From Lentinula raphanica (taxonomy: Eukaryota > Basidiomycota > Agaricomycetes > Agaricales > Omphalotaceae): DNA of 64,000 bases. The DNA is taken from the NCBI GenBank assembly GCA_027919835.1, contig JANVFP010000020.1:186001-250000 (forward strand), read 5' to 3'. Positions 1 to 10,538 of the stretch are shown piece by piece. The position numbers and the translations under genes were made by a program. Every line of letters starts with the position of its first letter. Position 1 is the first letter of the stretch. The notes under the pieces are model-generated. The model was not told the origin of the DNA, searched no databases, and was given only the letters and a program-made list of their open reading frames with translations.

Positions 1-768
1 GTACAGCCTACGCGGAGTTTTGAGAGGCCACTACGGAGCTGTGGCTTGCATTGCAGCACACCCATTAGGTTTCTATTTGGCTTCTGGAGGTAAGTTTCTT
101 GCATCTGCATGATCTTTTTGAAAATGTATCACTCACATTTGCATAGGCGAAGCTGGGACAAAGATCTGGCAAGTGTCGAATGCAAAACCACTCTCTTGCC
201 CGACGGGAGTATCAGATCGAGGTATCACGACAGCCATAGTCTGGCTGACACGCCCTGATAACGAGGATGAGGGACTGGCCTATGGCACAGAGCATGGCTT
301 TCTATGCATCTGGCAACGAAATAAAAGCAGAGATGGGGTGAGTTCATCGTCAGAATGCATATAAGTATATAGGATCTGACGAACCTATTAGTTCTCCGAG
401 ATCTACTGCAAGAGGCTTGAGGGAGGGTCCAATGGTAATGAGATCACTGCGATGGCTTACGACACCAACTCGGGCCAGCTTGCTGTTGTACATCACGCTG
501 AGATCATCCACAGATTCGTGATCGACGAGGGGATGGTGCCTCGTACGGTCAAGTCTGTCTCAATTGTCAGGCACTGGCCGCAGGCGGTCGCGTTTGGGCA
601 GGTTGGCGTGCGAGGACCAGAACTATGGTCCTTTGGTAGAGAAGACAGCGTTATGTGAGTACAGGAACAACGGACATGAAGACTTGAACTTACTTTGGCC
701 ACTAAGTTATATCCTGGACAACGCAGGCAAAATCTTGAAGTCGAAGACGACAGGCATAGTAATGTGAG
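1..768 (+). CDS. WD40-repeat protein, 5' part (starts before the window)
   Basis: The gene enters from beyond the left edge. Four exons can be read: 1-89, 147-337, 392-654 and 727-763, each with GT-AG borders. The first exon holds a WD40 blade start (GHYGAVACIAAHP then LASGG) and the second ends a blade with FLCIWQ. The open frame stops at palindromic copy A, which entered exactly at the donor of the next intron. Reading resumes at 3930. WD40 propellers are protein-interaction scaffolds; no specific partner can be inferred. This looks like a member of a WD40 family common in Agaricomycetes, judged from pattern only. It may still be functional if the whole element is spliced out. Confidence 0.75.
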
Positions 769-2190
769 CACAGGATACTGTGAAGCTTTTGTAAAAAGAC
801 CTGATGAGTTATCCAGGAGCTTTTGAAAATAGTTGTGACGACACAGAGGGGGCTCCGGAAATGGCTCCGGGGGGTGGGCATGCCTGTCACCACCTGTCAC
901 ATCTGACCTATATTTACTGTTTTGGGTAATTAATAATTATCCAGATATTAAATAAGCAGTACATTTGTAAAAAATCCTGATAAACTATAAAAATTCAAAA
1001 AAACCCAAAAAAACCTAATTAGGTCAAATTGGGGTATGTAAACAAAATAGCCTTATATGGTAAAAAATGCTGTAGGATCTATCTAGGTGCTAAAAATAGC
1101 CAAAAAAATCACTAAAAATGCTAAAAATATGTAGGGATGGTATATAGCCTATTGCAGATCCAGGCATCCGAAAATTACCAAAAAAGGAAATTTTTGATGA
1201 TGATGTCATCTTGTAGCAAAAAATCTGAAAAAAATCCTAAAAATAGTCAAAAAATTCAGGGGTGCCTTGTTGGCCCTGAAAATGCAAAATAAAAAAAATA
1301 CGCGACAAGTGTAAAAATTTTTGTTACTCCAAATCATACCAAATCCACTATATAGTCAGTATATATAATGTATATGCTATATTTAGCATCCTAGTACCCT
1401 CATTGGGCTAAAAATAGAACTTAATCTCATCTGGTAGCAAAAAATCTGAAAAAATCATAAAAAATACTCAAAAAATTTAGGGGTGCCTCATTGGCCCTGA
1501 AAATGCAAAATAAAAAAATTGACATGACACAATTGAAAAACAACATCATTCCAAATCTTATCAAATTTACTATATAGTTAGTATATATTATGTATATACT
1601 ATTTATAGCATCCCTAGTACCCTCAATCACTTATATCACTCAAGAATCCTACCAAACTGACAACATTGAGTAAATGTAATGTACATGGTATTTTTAGCAC
1701 ACCTAGTACCCTTAAAAACTCAGAACAATTTATATCACTCAATATGTTCAGTATACTTAGTACTCATCACATTTAACACACTAAAACTCGGAACAGTACT
1801 TATATGTATCATACTTAACACAGTTGGCAATGAAAATACTACTCAAAACAGTGTTATCAGTCACTATACTTAACACACTTAACAGTCAAAAAGTCGGAAT
1901 AATGTTACTTGATATATATAACACACTCATTGTTATACTACAACACACTTATAACAACGAGTTTTGGGCGCTTATGGGTGCTTATTTGGTATTTTTGAGT
2001 CGAAATTCTTTCATAGCACACTCAATAATTTTTGTGTGGGGTTTATACTGTGTAAGGATGTTGTTTATATCATACTACACTTGATACAATTTGGAGAACT
2101 CAAGATTACAGCCTGTGGGGCTGGCTATATTGTGATCTTTTGTAATATAATAGTGTTTTATGTAAATGTCAATGCATATGTCCATGTAAT
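769..2190 (+). repeat. Left arm of copy A (about 1.4-kb inverted repeat)
   Basis: This arm is the reverse complement of roughly 2460-3881. It contains two diverged tandem modules of about 200 bp (about 1218-1410 and 1438-1625). Each module repeats a CAAAAAATCTGAAAAAA start, a GGGGTGCC block and a TATAGT-rich end. A TTAACAC-rich segment follows (about 1690-1910). Subterminal paired direct repeats are GGCTCCGG (twice) and TGTCACC/TGTCACA at about 847-903. Confidence 0.85.
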
Positions 2191-3881
2191 GCAAGTATAC
2201 TGATAGTGGTTCATGAAGGAATGACTCCTACAGTCTACTAGAAGTGTCTGGACATGGTTCAGATACTCACTATGACTATTGGACTCTGTGATATATATGT
2301 ACATGTTTCATGTACACTATAGATGTCTACACCTACATGTAACAATAGATGTCATATTCAATGACCCCCATTACAGATCTCTTGGCTGTATCACATAGAG
2401 TTAGCATGGAATAGGTTGTAGGATGACTCTTTCCATGACCCAGTCACAGTTTGACTTCATAACATGGGTGTATGCATTGACATTTACATAAAACACTGTT
2501 ATATCACAAAAGATCACAATATAGCCAGCCCCACAGGGTGTAATCTTGAGTTCTCCAAATTGTATCAAGTGTAGTATGATATAAACAACATCCTTACACA
2601 GTATAAACCCCACACAAAAATTATTGAGTGTGCTATTAAAGAATTTTGACTCAAAAATACCAAATAAGCACCCATAAGCGCCCAAAACTCGTTGTTATAA
2701 GTGTGTTGTAGTATAACAATGAGTGTGTTATGTATATCAAGTAACATTATTCCGACTTTTTGACTGTTAAGTGTGTTAAGTATAGTGACTGATAACACTG
2801 TTTTGAGTAGTATTTTCATTGCCAACTGTGTTAAGTATGATACATATAAGTACTGTTCCGAGTTTTAGTGTGTTAAATGTGATGAGTACTAAGTATACTG
2901 AACATATTGAGTGATATAAATTGTTCTGAGTTTTTAAGGGTACTAGGTGTGCTAAAAATACCATGTACATTACATTTACTCAATGTTGTCAGTTTGGTAG
3001 GATTCTTGAGTGATATAAGTGATTGAGGGTACTAGGGATGCTATAAATAGTATATACATAATATATACTAACTATATAGTAAATTTGATAAGATTTGGAA
3101 TGATGTTGTTTTTCAATTGTGTCATGTCAATTTTTTTATTTTGCATTTTCAGGGCCAATGAGGCACCCCTAAATTTTTTGAGTATTTTTTATGATTTTTT
3201 CAGATTTTTTGCTACCAGATGAGATTAAGTTCTATTTTTAGCCCAATGAGGGTACTAGGATGCTAAATATAGCATATACATTATATATACTGACTATATA
3301 GTGGATTTGGTATGATTTGGAGTAACAAAAATTTTTACACTTGTCGCGTATTTTTTTTTATTTTGCATTTTCAGGGCCAACAAGGCACCCCTGAATTTTT
3401 TGACTATTTTTAGGATTTTTTTCAGATTTTTTGCTACAAGATGACATCATCATCAAAAATTTCCTTTTTTGGTAATTTTCGGATGCCTGGATCTGCAATA
3501 GGCTATATACCATCCCTACATATTTTTAGCATTTTTAGTGATTTTTTTGGCTATTTTTAGCACCTAGATAGATCCTACAGCATTTTTTACCATATAAGGC
3601 TATTTTGTTTACATACCCCAATTTGACCTAATTAGGTTTTTTTGGGTTTTTTTGAATTTTTATAGTTTATCAGGATTTTTTACAAATGTACTGCTTATTT
3701 AATATCTGGATAATTATTAATTACCCAAAACAGTAAATATAGGTCAGATGTGACAGGTGGTGACAGGCATGCCCACCCCCCGGAGCCATTTCCGGAGCCC
3801 CCTCTGTGTCGTCACAACTATTTTCAAAAGCTCCTGGATAACTCATCAGGTCTTTTTACAAAAGCTTTACAGTATCAGCTG
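769..3881. mobile_element. Palindromic foldback element, copy A
   Basis: The element is 3113 bp and is flanked by the 7-bp duplication ATGTGAG (762-768 and 3882-3888). It starts CACAGGATACTGTGAAGC and ends GCTTTACAGTATCAGCTG. About 1.4 kb at each end (769 to about 2190, and about 2460 to 3881) are near-perfect inverted copies around a spacer of about 260 bp. The outer 130 bp of each arm are GC-rich; the rest is AT-rich. No convincing protein is encoded: the short open frames in the arms are mirrored on both strands and are low-complexity AT translations. It is a non-autonomous foldback or large MITE-like DNA transposon whose superfamily I cannot assign. Three further copies lie in this window. 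Confidence 0.92.
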
Positions 3882-4496
3882 ATGTGAGTCCTGGAAGGAC
3901 GCTCAAGTGTTGCGCTAACTCACCTATAGAGGTCATGCCATCCTGAACACGAAAGATGATGCTCTCATCCTCGATGATGTATCCGAAGGAGTCGCTCTGT
4001 TCAAAATGGGCGGAACAGAGAGAGTGAAGACTTTCGAAGTCCCGCATAGAGAGTGCAGATCTCGTAACGTCGCCTTTCTCGATGGTACAAGTACCATCGT
4101 CAGCGGTAGTGACCACGGCGCAATATACATGTTCGATCGCCGCACAGGAGAAGTGACCGATAGAATCCATGTTGGTATCAGGGACTGGGTTCAGTCCATC
4201 TCGGTAAGATTCTTTTTTTTCAACGATACAAAACCCATTGACATCGAGTTAGACGATCGAATGTTCCGGTGTCCCATTGATTTTCGTGGGGCTTTCAGGA
4301 GAGAATGTGAAGAGACCGGAGATACAGATCTGGGAGAGAGTTGTGACCACTCCAAGAGAGACTCCGACGCAGATTAACATCTGGGAGGAGGTCCATTGGA
4401 TTGTTATTGGTGATCCTGTCTGGATTATTCGTCTTGGAGAATATCTTGGTAGGTTGATTCGCGTCTGTAGCGAAGCATTGCTGATATTCGGATAGG
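3882..4496 (+). CDS. WD40-repeat protein, 3' part
   Basis: This continues the gene interrupted by copy A. After the right ATGTGAG duplication the intron runs to CACCTATAG and exon sequence resumes at 3930. A clear WD40 blade follows: a VAFLDGTSTIVSGSDHGAIYMFDRRTG-type stretch around 4060-4150, with a donor GTAAGA at 4204. The final exon reads an IQIWERV strand and a hydrophobic C-terminus (WIVIGDPVWIIRLGEYL) and stops at 4494-4496. The tail could be membrane-associated, but that is a guess. The exact acceptor of the last exon (about 4250-4275) is uncertain. Confidence 0.7.
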
Positions 4497-4937
4497 CATT
4501 CCCGGTCCTAAGTTATGGACGTCGGTGGATGACTCGAACTTTTGAGCATCTCAAATTTCTCTAAACCGCATACCTGATGTGCTCTCAAACCTCTCCGTAT
4601 GTTATATCATCTCCCTTCTTTTTGTAATCGACATATGACGGACGCTCTGTATCAACCCTTTCAGCGTCAAATTCTTCCCAAGTTTGTGATAGGAACATAC
4701 CCATCAACAGCTTTACTTCGGGGGATTGAGGAGGAGGAGCTCTGCTTATTCTGAGGCATTGTGCATAGTGACTTCTGGGAGGCTGATGCGCAGAACGAAC
4801 TTGCACAACGATTTCTGGATTTCCAGGTCTTCTCAATAATCTTAACTATTGTTTGAGCTTAGCTAGTAATATCATAGATGTAGTATACATGTCTACCTCT
4901 ACTTATGACTGAAAGAGAGGCCAAAACTCAGTGCATA
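4497..4937. other. Gene-poor spacer
   Basis: No supported gene. An 83-codon open frame on the minus strand (4585-4836) has no recognisable domain or intron structure, so I do not call it. The segment separates the WD40 gene from the MITE at 4938. Confidence 0.5.
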
Positions 4938-5211
4938 GCTGGCCACCGACAAAGACAGGTGGAAGTTCGAGACGAAGAAGCGAGAAATTGCTCATGTGGC
5001 TGACGCTGCGTGATGAGTGCTCACGCGTCAGATTCGCCCACGAAAATGGAAGCTAGTTCACGGCGCCAAAAGGTTCTAGAACGATCTGTGAACTACCTTC
5101 CATTTTAGTGGGGGAATCTGACGCGTGAACACTCATCACGCAGCGTCAGCCATATGAGCAATTTCTCGTTTCTTCGTCTCCAACTTCCACCTGCATATGT
5201 TGGGTGGCAAC
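4938..5211. mobile_element. MITE with long terminal inverted repeats and TA duplication
   Basis: This is a 274-bp imperfect palindrome. The left half (GCTGGCCACCGACAAAGACA onward) is matched in reverse by the right half, which ends at GTTGGGTGGCAAC. The matching arms cover the TGGAAGTT...GAGACGAAGAA...GCTGACGCTGCGTGATGAGTG stretch, about 110 bp per side, with a centre near 5073. The dinucleotide TA lies directly outside both ends (4936-4937 and 5212-5213). That fits a non-autonomous Tc1/mariner-type element, a family inference from the TA duplication. There is no coding capacity. Confidence 0.7.
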
Positions 5212-5389
5212 TATTCAACAAGAAATTTAGAGTACCGTAGCATGTTGTATTAATTAAGTATGATCCAAAGCCTACTGAGTACCACGAGTGAAACTAATCC
5301 TTTGCTTAACGTCAGGACTACCAATAATGAAGAAAAATCAGGTATTCGAAATTCGACTTGAATGGCCAGTGGCGTTGCGATGGAGGAAC

Positions 5390-5930
5390 TCACGAAGGAC
5401 CAGTTTATCGATCTACATCAGGAAAAATATTCTCATCTCTAGAGTCCCCAGAGATACCCTCCAATTCCTAGGTAGTCTCAGAGAGCCTAGAATATCTGAG
5501 TTCTTTGAGGCTTCTAAAAATTCTCTGGGTGCTTTCTAGTGCTTTCTGGTGCTTTCTGGTGCTTTCAGATGCTTTCAGGATCTTTCAGGATCTCTAGGAT
5601 GTTTTTTGATCTTTCAAAGCTCACAAAAATCTCTGAGCAGCCTAGGAATTGGGGGGTATCTCTAGGGACTCTAGAGATGGGAATATTTTTCCTGATGTAG
5701 AGGCTCAAGACCATCAGGAAAATCACACCTGTCTCTGGAGACTCCAGGGACACCCCCCAAATCCTAGAGAGATTTTATCTCTTTCAGCTCTCTTAGAGAA
5801 ATTTTGACACCCTCAGAGATCTTCAAAGACGCCCAGAGATGCCCAGAGACTCTAAAGCACTTTTATTACTCTGAGGTTGCTCAGGATTTGGGGGTGTCCC
5901 TGGAGTCTCCAGAGACAAGGTGATTTTGCT
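5390..5930. repeat. Cluster of short inverted and direct repeats
   Basis: Two inverted pairs are visible. About 5412-5480 pairs with 5641-5703 (arms around CATCAGGAAAAATATTC and CAATTCCTAGG). About 5730-5775 pairs with 5877-5920 (arms around TCTGGAGACTCCAGGGACA). Between them the words GCTTTC and ATCTTTCAGG are repeated in tandem (5523-5600). The cluster overlaps the place where the 5' end of the SPT5-like gene should be. ATCTTTCAGG also recurs at 31577-31640, so it is a dispersed family. Confidence 0.6.
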
Positions 5931-6863
5931 GATGACAGTGATGAGGAGTATTTCACTGACGTTGAGGGCAATGGTGGGTTCGAGGACCAGGTCGATGTAG
6001 AAGGTACGTCTTTTTGTTCTAACTTGGCCAATTTTGACGGTGATTACAGAGCCTTATTCGTCCTCTGAACCTGCCGATTCGAATTTGGAACTCTCAAGCA
6101 TACCGAGTCGACCTACCCATTCACAAACTCTCAACTCCCCTCGTACCACAAGGCTAGACGCGCTCGTGGGACATATCGAAAACACCTATATCCATAGAGA
6201 CTTCATCACCCCTACAGACGTACCAGAAGATCTTTCTAATCGAGTATGGTTACAAGGACAGGATTGGCCCCTTTGGCGAGTCAAATGCACTGTCAGTGTT
6301 TCGTTTTGCTTTCTGGCAAGTTTATACACTCAATCTCATGTCTTCAGCCTCGACAAGAATATTTCCTTGTATATGAGCTCATGATGAGGCACAAAAGCTT
6401 GTCGCGCAAACTACAAGCGGCGTTCTACAACCCCCGTGACGTTGGTTATCTCTATCTGGAGGCTAGCTTCACTAGATCAGGCATTAGCTCGCTAAGAGAA
6501 GTTCTTCGCGAGTATTCAGATCTCAAGCTATCTACGCTAGCTATCGTACCCGAAGAGGAACTGAACCGATGTCTCACTATCCCATCGAATGACATAGAAC
6601 CTGTGTTCGTTCCTGGTCAATGGGTTCAGATTAAACTGGGTCTTTACAAGGGTGACATCGGACTCGTAGTCGATGATTTCCGCGATGAAGCTTCAATCAG
6701 AGGCGTTCGCGTCATGGTTGTGCCTCGTCTTCACTTCACCGATGAAGATGGTCCTTCGGCACCTTCTCTCTCTTCTAAATGCAAGCTGCCATCTCGACCT
6801 CCTCCCCAACTTTTCAATCCTGCAAAATGCGTCCAAGATGACCTCATACGACACAAACGAGAC
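5905..6863 (+). pseudogene. SPT5-like NGN/KOW protein, 5' part (split by KDZ1)
   Basis: Three exons can be read: an acidic start (DDSDEEYFTDVEG) ending at donor 6003, then 6050 to about 6291, then 6347 onward. The protein has an NGN-like domain: LWRVKC before the intron, then QEYFLVYELM and a GYLYLEA strand. A KOW motif follows (PGQWVQIKLGLYKGDIGLV, about 6612-6668). This order matches SPT5/NusG-family transcription elongation factors, which bind RNA polymerase and nucleic acid. Many Agaricomycetes carry such SPT5-like paralogues; this is one of those rather than the essential gene, by inference. The true start is not visible because repeats precede 5905. The frame runs into the KDZ1 element at 6864. 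Confidence 0.7.
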
Positions 6864-7012
6864 AGCTGTAGCTGTAACTCCTACGCATAACATATAGGCA
6901 AGTGCCTGTGGGTAGTTTTGCATAACAGTGGGGCACTAACCCACACACTCAACACATATATTGGGGCGCTCAGGAATGGCTCTACCGGCTCCTCGGCATG
7001 CTTACCTACACT
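6864..7012 (+). repeat. KDZ1 left terminal inverted repeat
   Basis: About 149 bp matching the reverse complement of 17569-17718, including GCATAACATATAGGCAAGT, the TTTTGCATAACAGTGGGGCA block and CTCCTCGGCATGCTTACCTA. A second GGCTCGGCATGCTTAC copy just inside (about 7052-7067) is a subterminal repeat. Confidence 0.88.
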
Positions 7013-7165
7013 CACTGGATATCTAGGGCCTCGGAAAATGGCTTCGGCGCAGGCTCGGCATGCTTACATTTTACATTATTTCCTCTTTTTTACATTTTAA
7101 TTTCATGCTTGGGCGCTTACTCACGTTCACCTCTCACCTCTTACCTCTACCACTCACATTATTCA

Positions 7166-10100
7166 ATGCCCAACGCTACTTCATCTGACGGCCCCACCGC
7201 TGATGTCGAGGACCAATCCCTTGGGTCTGGAGGCAGTGTACCTGCTATTTCCCAATCTCAACCCACTGCCCACAGTCCTTCGTCTACCACCAGTCCTTCA
7301 TCTGCTCCCGCTTCTGAGGGTCTACCACCATCCTCCGACAATACTCAGACGAATGATAGCGCACCCACTCAGCAATCATCCACTCAAATTCCTTCAAAGA
7401 AGAAACGAGGGAATCAGGGGAAATTCCAGGGTCCTCAGCTCGAATTTTTACAGTCGCGTATCGACGCGTACCTCTCTCTCTCAACCAGGAAGGAGCGCGG
7501 CGCCTGGATTTTGAACACGACGCACGAATATTTCCAGAAATTTCCTTGGCATACCACGTCGGAGCCGGCTGAATACGCCATCCTTCGTGACACCAGTGCT
7601 TCCCTCCCCGACCAAGAGCGCCAGGAATTGGAAGCTGCCCGCGATGACCTTCTGCTGAAGACTGTCAGGCAAGGACAAGCTGTGAGTAACACCCGCTGTT
7701 CCTTTGTGTCTCGTTTGATCTTAGCTTTTACTAGGAGGTCAAAAACTGGATTCATCGTCAGACGCAACGACCTGCTCAGAGGAATGGCGGCGAGGCGTTT
7801 AAGCATATCAATAACCAACTCAATCAGACCACCAAGCTGAAGCGACCTCGTCGTAAACCCGACTTCAAGCATTTCATGTCCCATCCCGAGTATCGCGACC
7901 AATTCCAGAAGCACTATCAAGCGGCCACCACCGACAATCCCCCTTCCAAGGCTGAACGTATAAAAAGGCAATGTGAATTGGCGGAAGAACTATACAATCA
8001 ACAACCCGATGACGTGAAGGAGAAAATTTCGCTCGAAAACTCTACTCAGCATTCGTCTCGTGTCTCCGCCTTCAAGAAGGTGATCTCTGGCGAAGGTTTT
8101 TCCTTGGAGGGAGTCGACGAGCTTACAGATGCTGAAAAACAATTGTATGTCCCTTTTTCCCTCCCTTACACCTGAGCTCACTATCACTCAGATGCCGTGC
8201 AAATCTCCTTACTTTTATTCAACCTCTCTTGGATGCGATCCGGGCTCATACCGGCTTGTGGCTCACTTTGCTGGCTGGCGCACCGCCCGAAAACACCCAC
8301 GACCCCAAAGCTGACTTCGCCGTGCTCGCGTAAGTCTTGATCACATTGGCTGCGATATTGACTCAAGCGTCTTTCAGAATCAGCTCAGGGACCGTAAACG
8401 GTTTAAAATTCCACGAGTGGAATTCTGATGACTTCGGGGAAAAGGTTTTGAATTCGTTCTTACATTTTTTGCATGCTGCTACAGGTGCGACGTTTGAATT
8501 CACTTTCCTATTGAGTGTATCCTGACCTAAGCTTTGAACTAGGCTCCAAACTCAAAACAGATTCGGCTAACGATGTTGAACAAACGCCGAAGCAAACTCC
8601 TCAGCCCCTAATCAAAGACTCTTCGCTATTCACCCTTCCCGATCCTGATACACCTATCGAACAACCAAGACCGGATCCTGAACCATCCATCAGAAGTAGG
8701 CTCAGACCGAAACCCAAGAAGCGAACCGACGCGGACGAAGACGCGGATGAAGATGCGGACGAAGACGCGGACAAAGACGAGGAGTACGAAGACGAAGAGT
8801 ACGAAGATGAAGAAAATGCAGGAGAGGGAGAGGAGGAGGAGGAGGAGGAGGAGGAGGACGAAGACGAAGACGACGAACCTCGCTTGCACCCTGCCCGTCA
8901 ACGCTTGCTCTATCCCGAAAGCGTGGAATATCTCAAGAGTCTCTCCGACAAAGATCGACGTCTTCAAATGGACATTCTCTGTCAGCGGCAATCGCAATAC
9001 GACTTCACACGTAACAACAACATCCTGCGAAATAAGTGGGCCATGTTGCAAATCACCGGTGGTCGCACAGCTACCGACATCATTGAGAATGGATTCTCGG
9101 CTTTCCAGCCCTCGGAATCTTCCTCTAGCTCGGCAGAGCCACACTCTCAGTCTTCTCCTCCTCCTTCCAATGCCTCTTCCTCGCCTGTCCAACCCTCGAA
9201 GCCACACTCTCAGTCTTCTCCTCCTTCCAATGCCTCTTCCTCGCCTGTTCAACCCTCGAAGGCTTGTTCCCCTGACCCAGAAGAACGGTCATCTCAATCA
9301 ACTACGTCTCAACTTGCCAACTCATCCATCCCGGAAGAACAATCTTTACAAGGTGACAATATTCCAGGAGCGCCCCACTCCCCTGTGGCTGAACGCATGA
9401 CTCCTACATCGACCAACTCCGAAAACGTCGCGCCCATGATTCCTACAGTGTCCAACTCCCCTGTGGCTGGAAACGTCCCTTCAGCGCCCAATATTCCTTC
9501 CACTCCTATCGCGGCCAACTCCGAAAATACCCATTCTCCCATGGCCAACTCGCCTGTTCCAGCGCCCAATAATGTATCTACTGGTATTTCTTCCGCTACC
9601 CTTCCCTCAAGTTCTTCGGCGGCCTCCACTCCGTCGGCTGATTCAGTCGATATGACTGGCTGTCCCAAATGGCTCTCCGATGCCTACGAAGCCCTGACCA
9701 CGGAGAACTGTCCTCAAGATCCTCTATGGCACAAAGCCCTCTCTGATTTGGTAACCTTAGAACGATATCATTCATTCAAAAATCCGAATGGCAGCGTGAG
9801 TATGATTGATGCGTTGTTTTTACACTACTGATTTCTATCCTCTATTCCAGGGATCCACTTTTCCACCGACTGGACGTCCTAAGGCATTCGCGTGGTGGTT
9901 CCAGAACCGAAAGCCGGTCTCTCGCCCTCCCCCCGATGAAAAATTTGGGACTTTAGCCGAATTCTCCTCCGAATGGTGGGTTTGGTATTCAATGATCAAT
10001 CCCGAATGGCGGGAATGCGATATATCAGGTAGAGTCGTGGTCGACGGCAGTGGCGAAGGAGAATGGGATGAGTTTGACCGTCCCGGCCAGAATGGGATGC

Positions 10101-10379
10101 TTAGCCTTGTTGTTTCTTTGCATTGGTGGTATCTTCGTTTGGAGAGTCCCTCGTCTGACTGGGAGTCAGCCCTACGCGATATTTCGTGGGTTCTTTCGGA
10201 ACTAGTAAAATTCAAACGGTAAGCCCTTTGAGCATGGTCCTTTTTTCGTTAGTGACCATTTAAATTTTGATAGCCCGCATCATAACAGCAAACGCAGCCG
10301 ACCTGCACCATTGGACAACTCCGACGGTGAGGATGTACAGCGCTATTCACGACGACTTCGCACCCAACGCAACCTGTAA
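7166..10379 (+). CDS. KDZ1 cargo protein 1 (large, acidic, unknown function)
   Basis: About six exons with canonical borders: 7166-7681, 7735-8144, 8192-8329, about 8379-8484, a long exon from about 8530 to 9795, then exons after 9850 and 10272, ending at TAA 10377-10379. The N-terminus is Ser/Pro/Thr-rich. A conserved-looking middle carries TGLWLTLLAGAPP and ISSGTVNGLKFHEW. A Glu/Asp-rich run follows (8725-8877) and then a long Ser/Pro linker. The C-terminal part is tryptophan-rich (AWWFQN, WWVWYSMINPEWRE, NGMLSLVVSLHWWYLRLE). The overall pattern resembles proteins I associate with Agaricomycete mobile elements, but I cannot name a function. Its place between the TIRs makes it element cargo. 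It uses the ATG at 7166 because that frame joins exon 2. Confidence 0.75.
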
Positions 10380-10538
10380 ATCTTATCGAGTATCATGTAT
10401 GAAATGAAATTTATATCAATTTTTGCTAGCCAAAATTTTTTTTGCGTGACCAAGATTTTCTTCAATCACATATCGACGATAATCGGACCGGGCTTGACCG
10501 CTTCCCAACTCTTGAATTTCTGCTTTTTTTCCTCCAGC

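Noticed and set aside
1427..3222. Repeated short open frames in the palindromic arms (60-94 codons, the same peptides in every copy)
   Set aside because: They are conserved only because the copies are nearly identical DNA. They occur in mirror image on both strands, overlap in several frames, and read as low-complexity AT-rich sequence without domains.
4585..4836. 83-codon minus-strand open frame beside the WD40 gene
   Set aside because: No domain, no splice structure, and its length is within chance for this composition.
8626..9252. Long open frame antisense to the acidic and Ser-rich part of the KDZ1 cargo gene
   Set aside because: It is the complement of GAC/GAG and TCC-rich repeats, giving Val/Leu and Arg runs. 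The plus strand has consistent introns and is the real gene.
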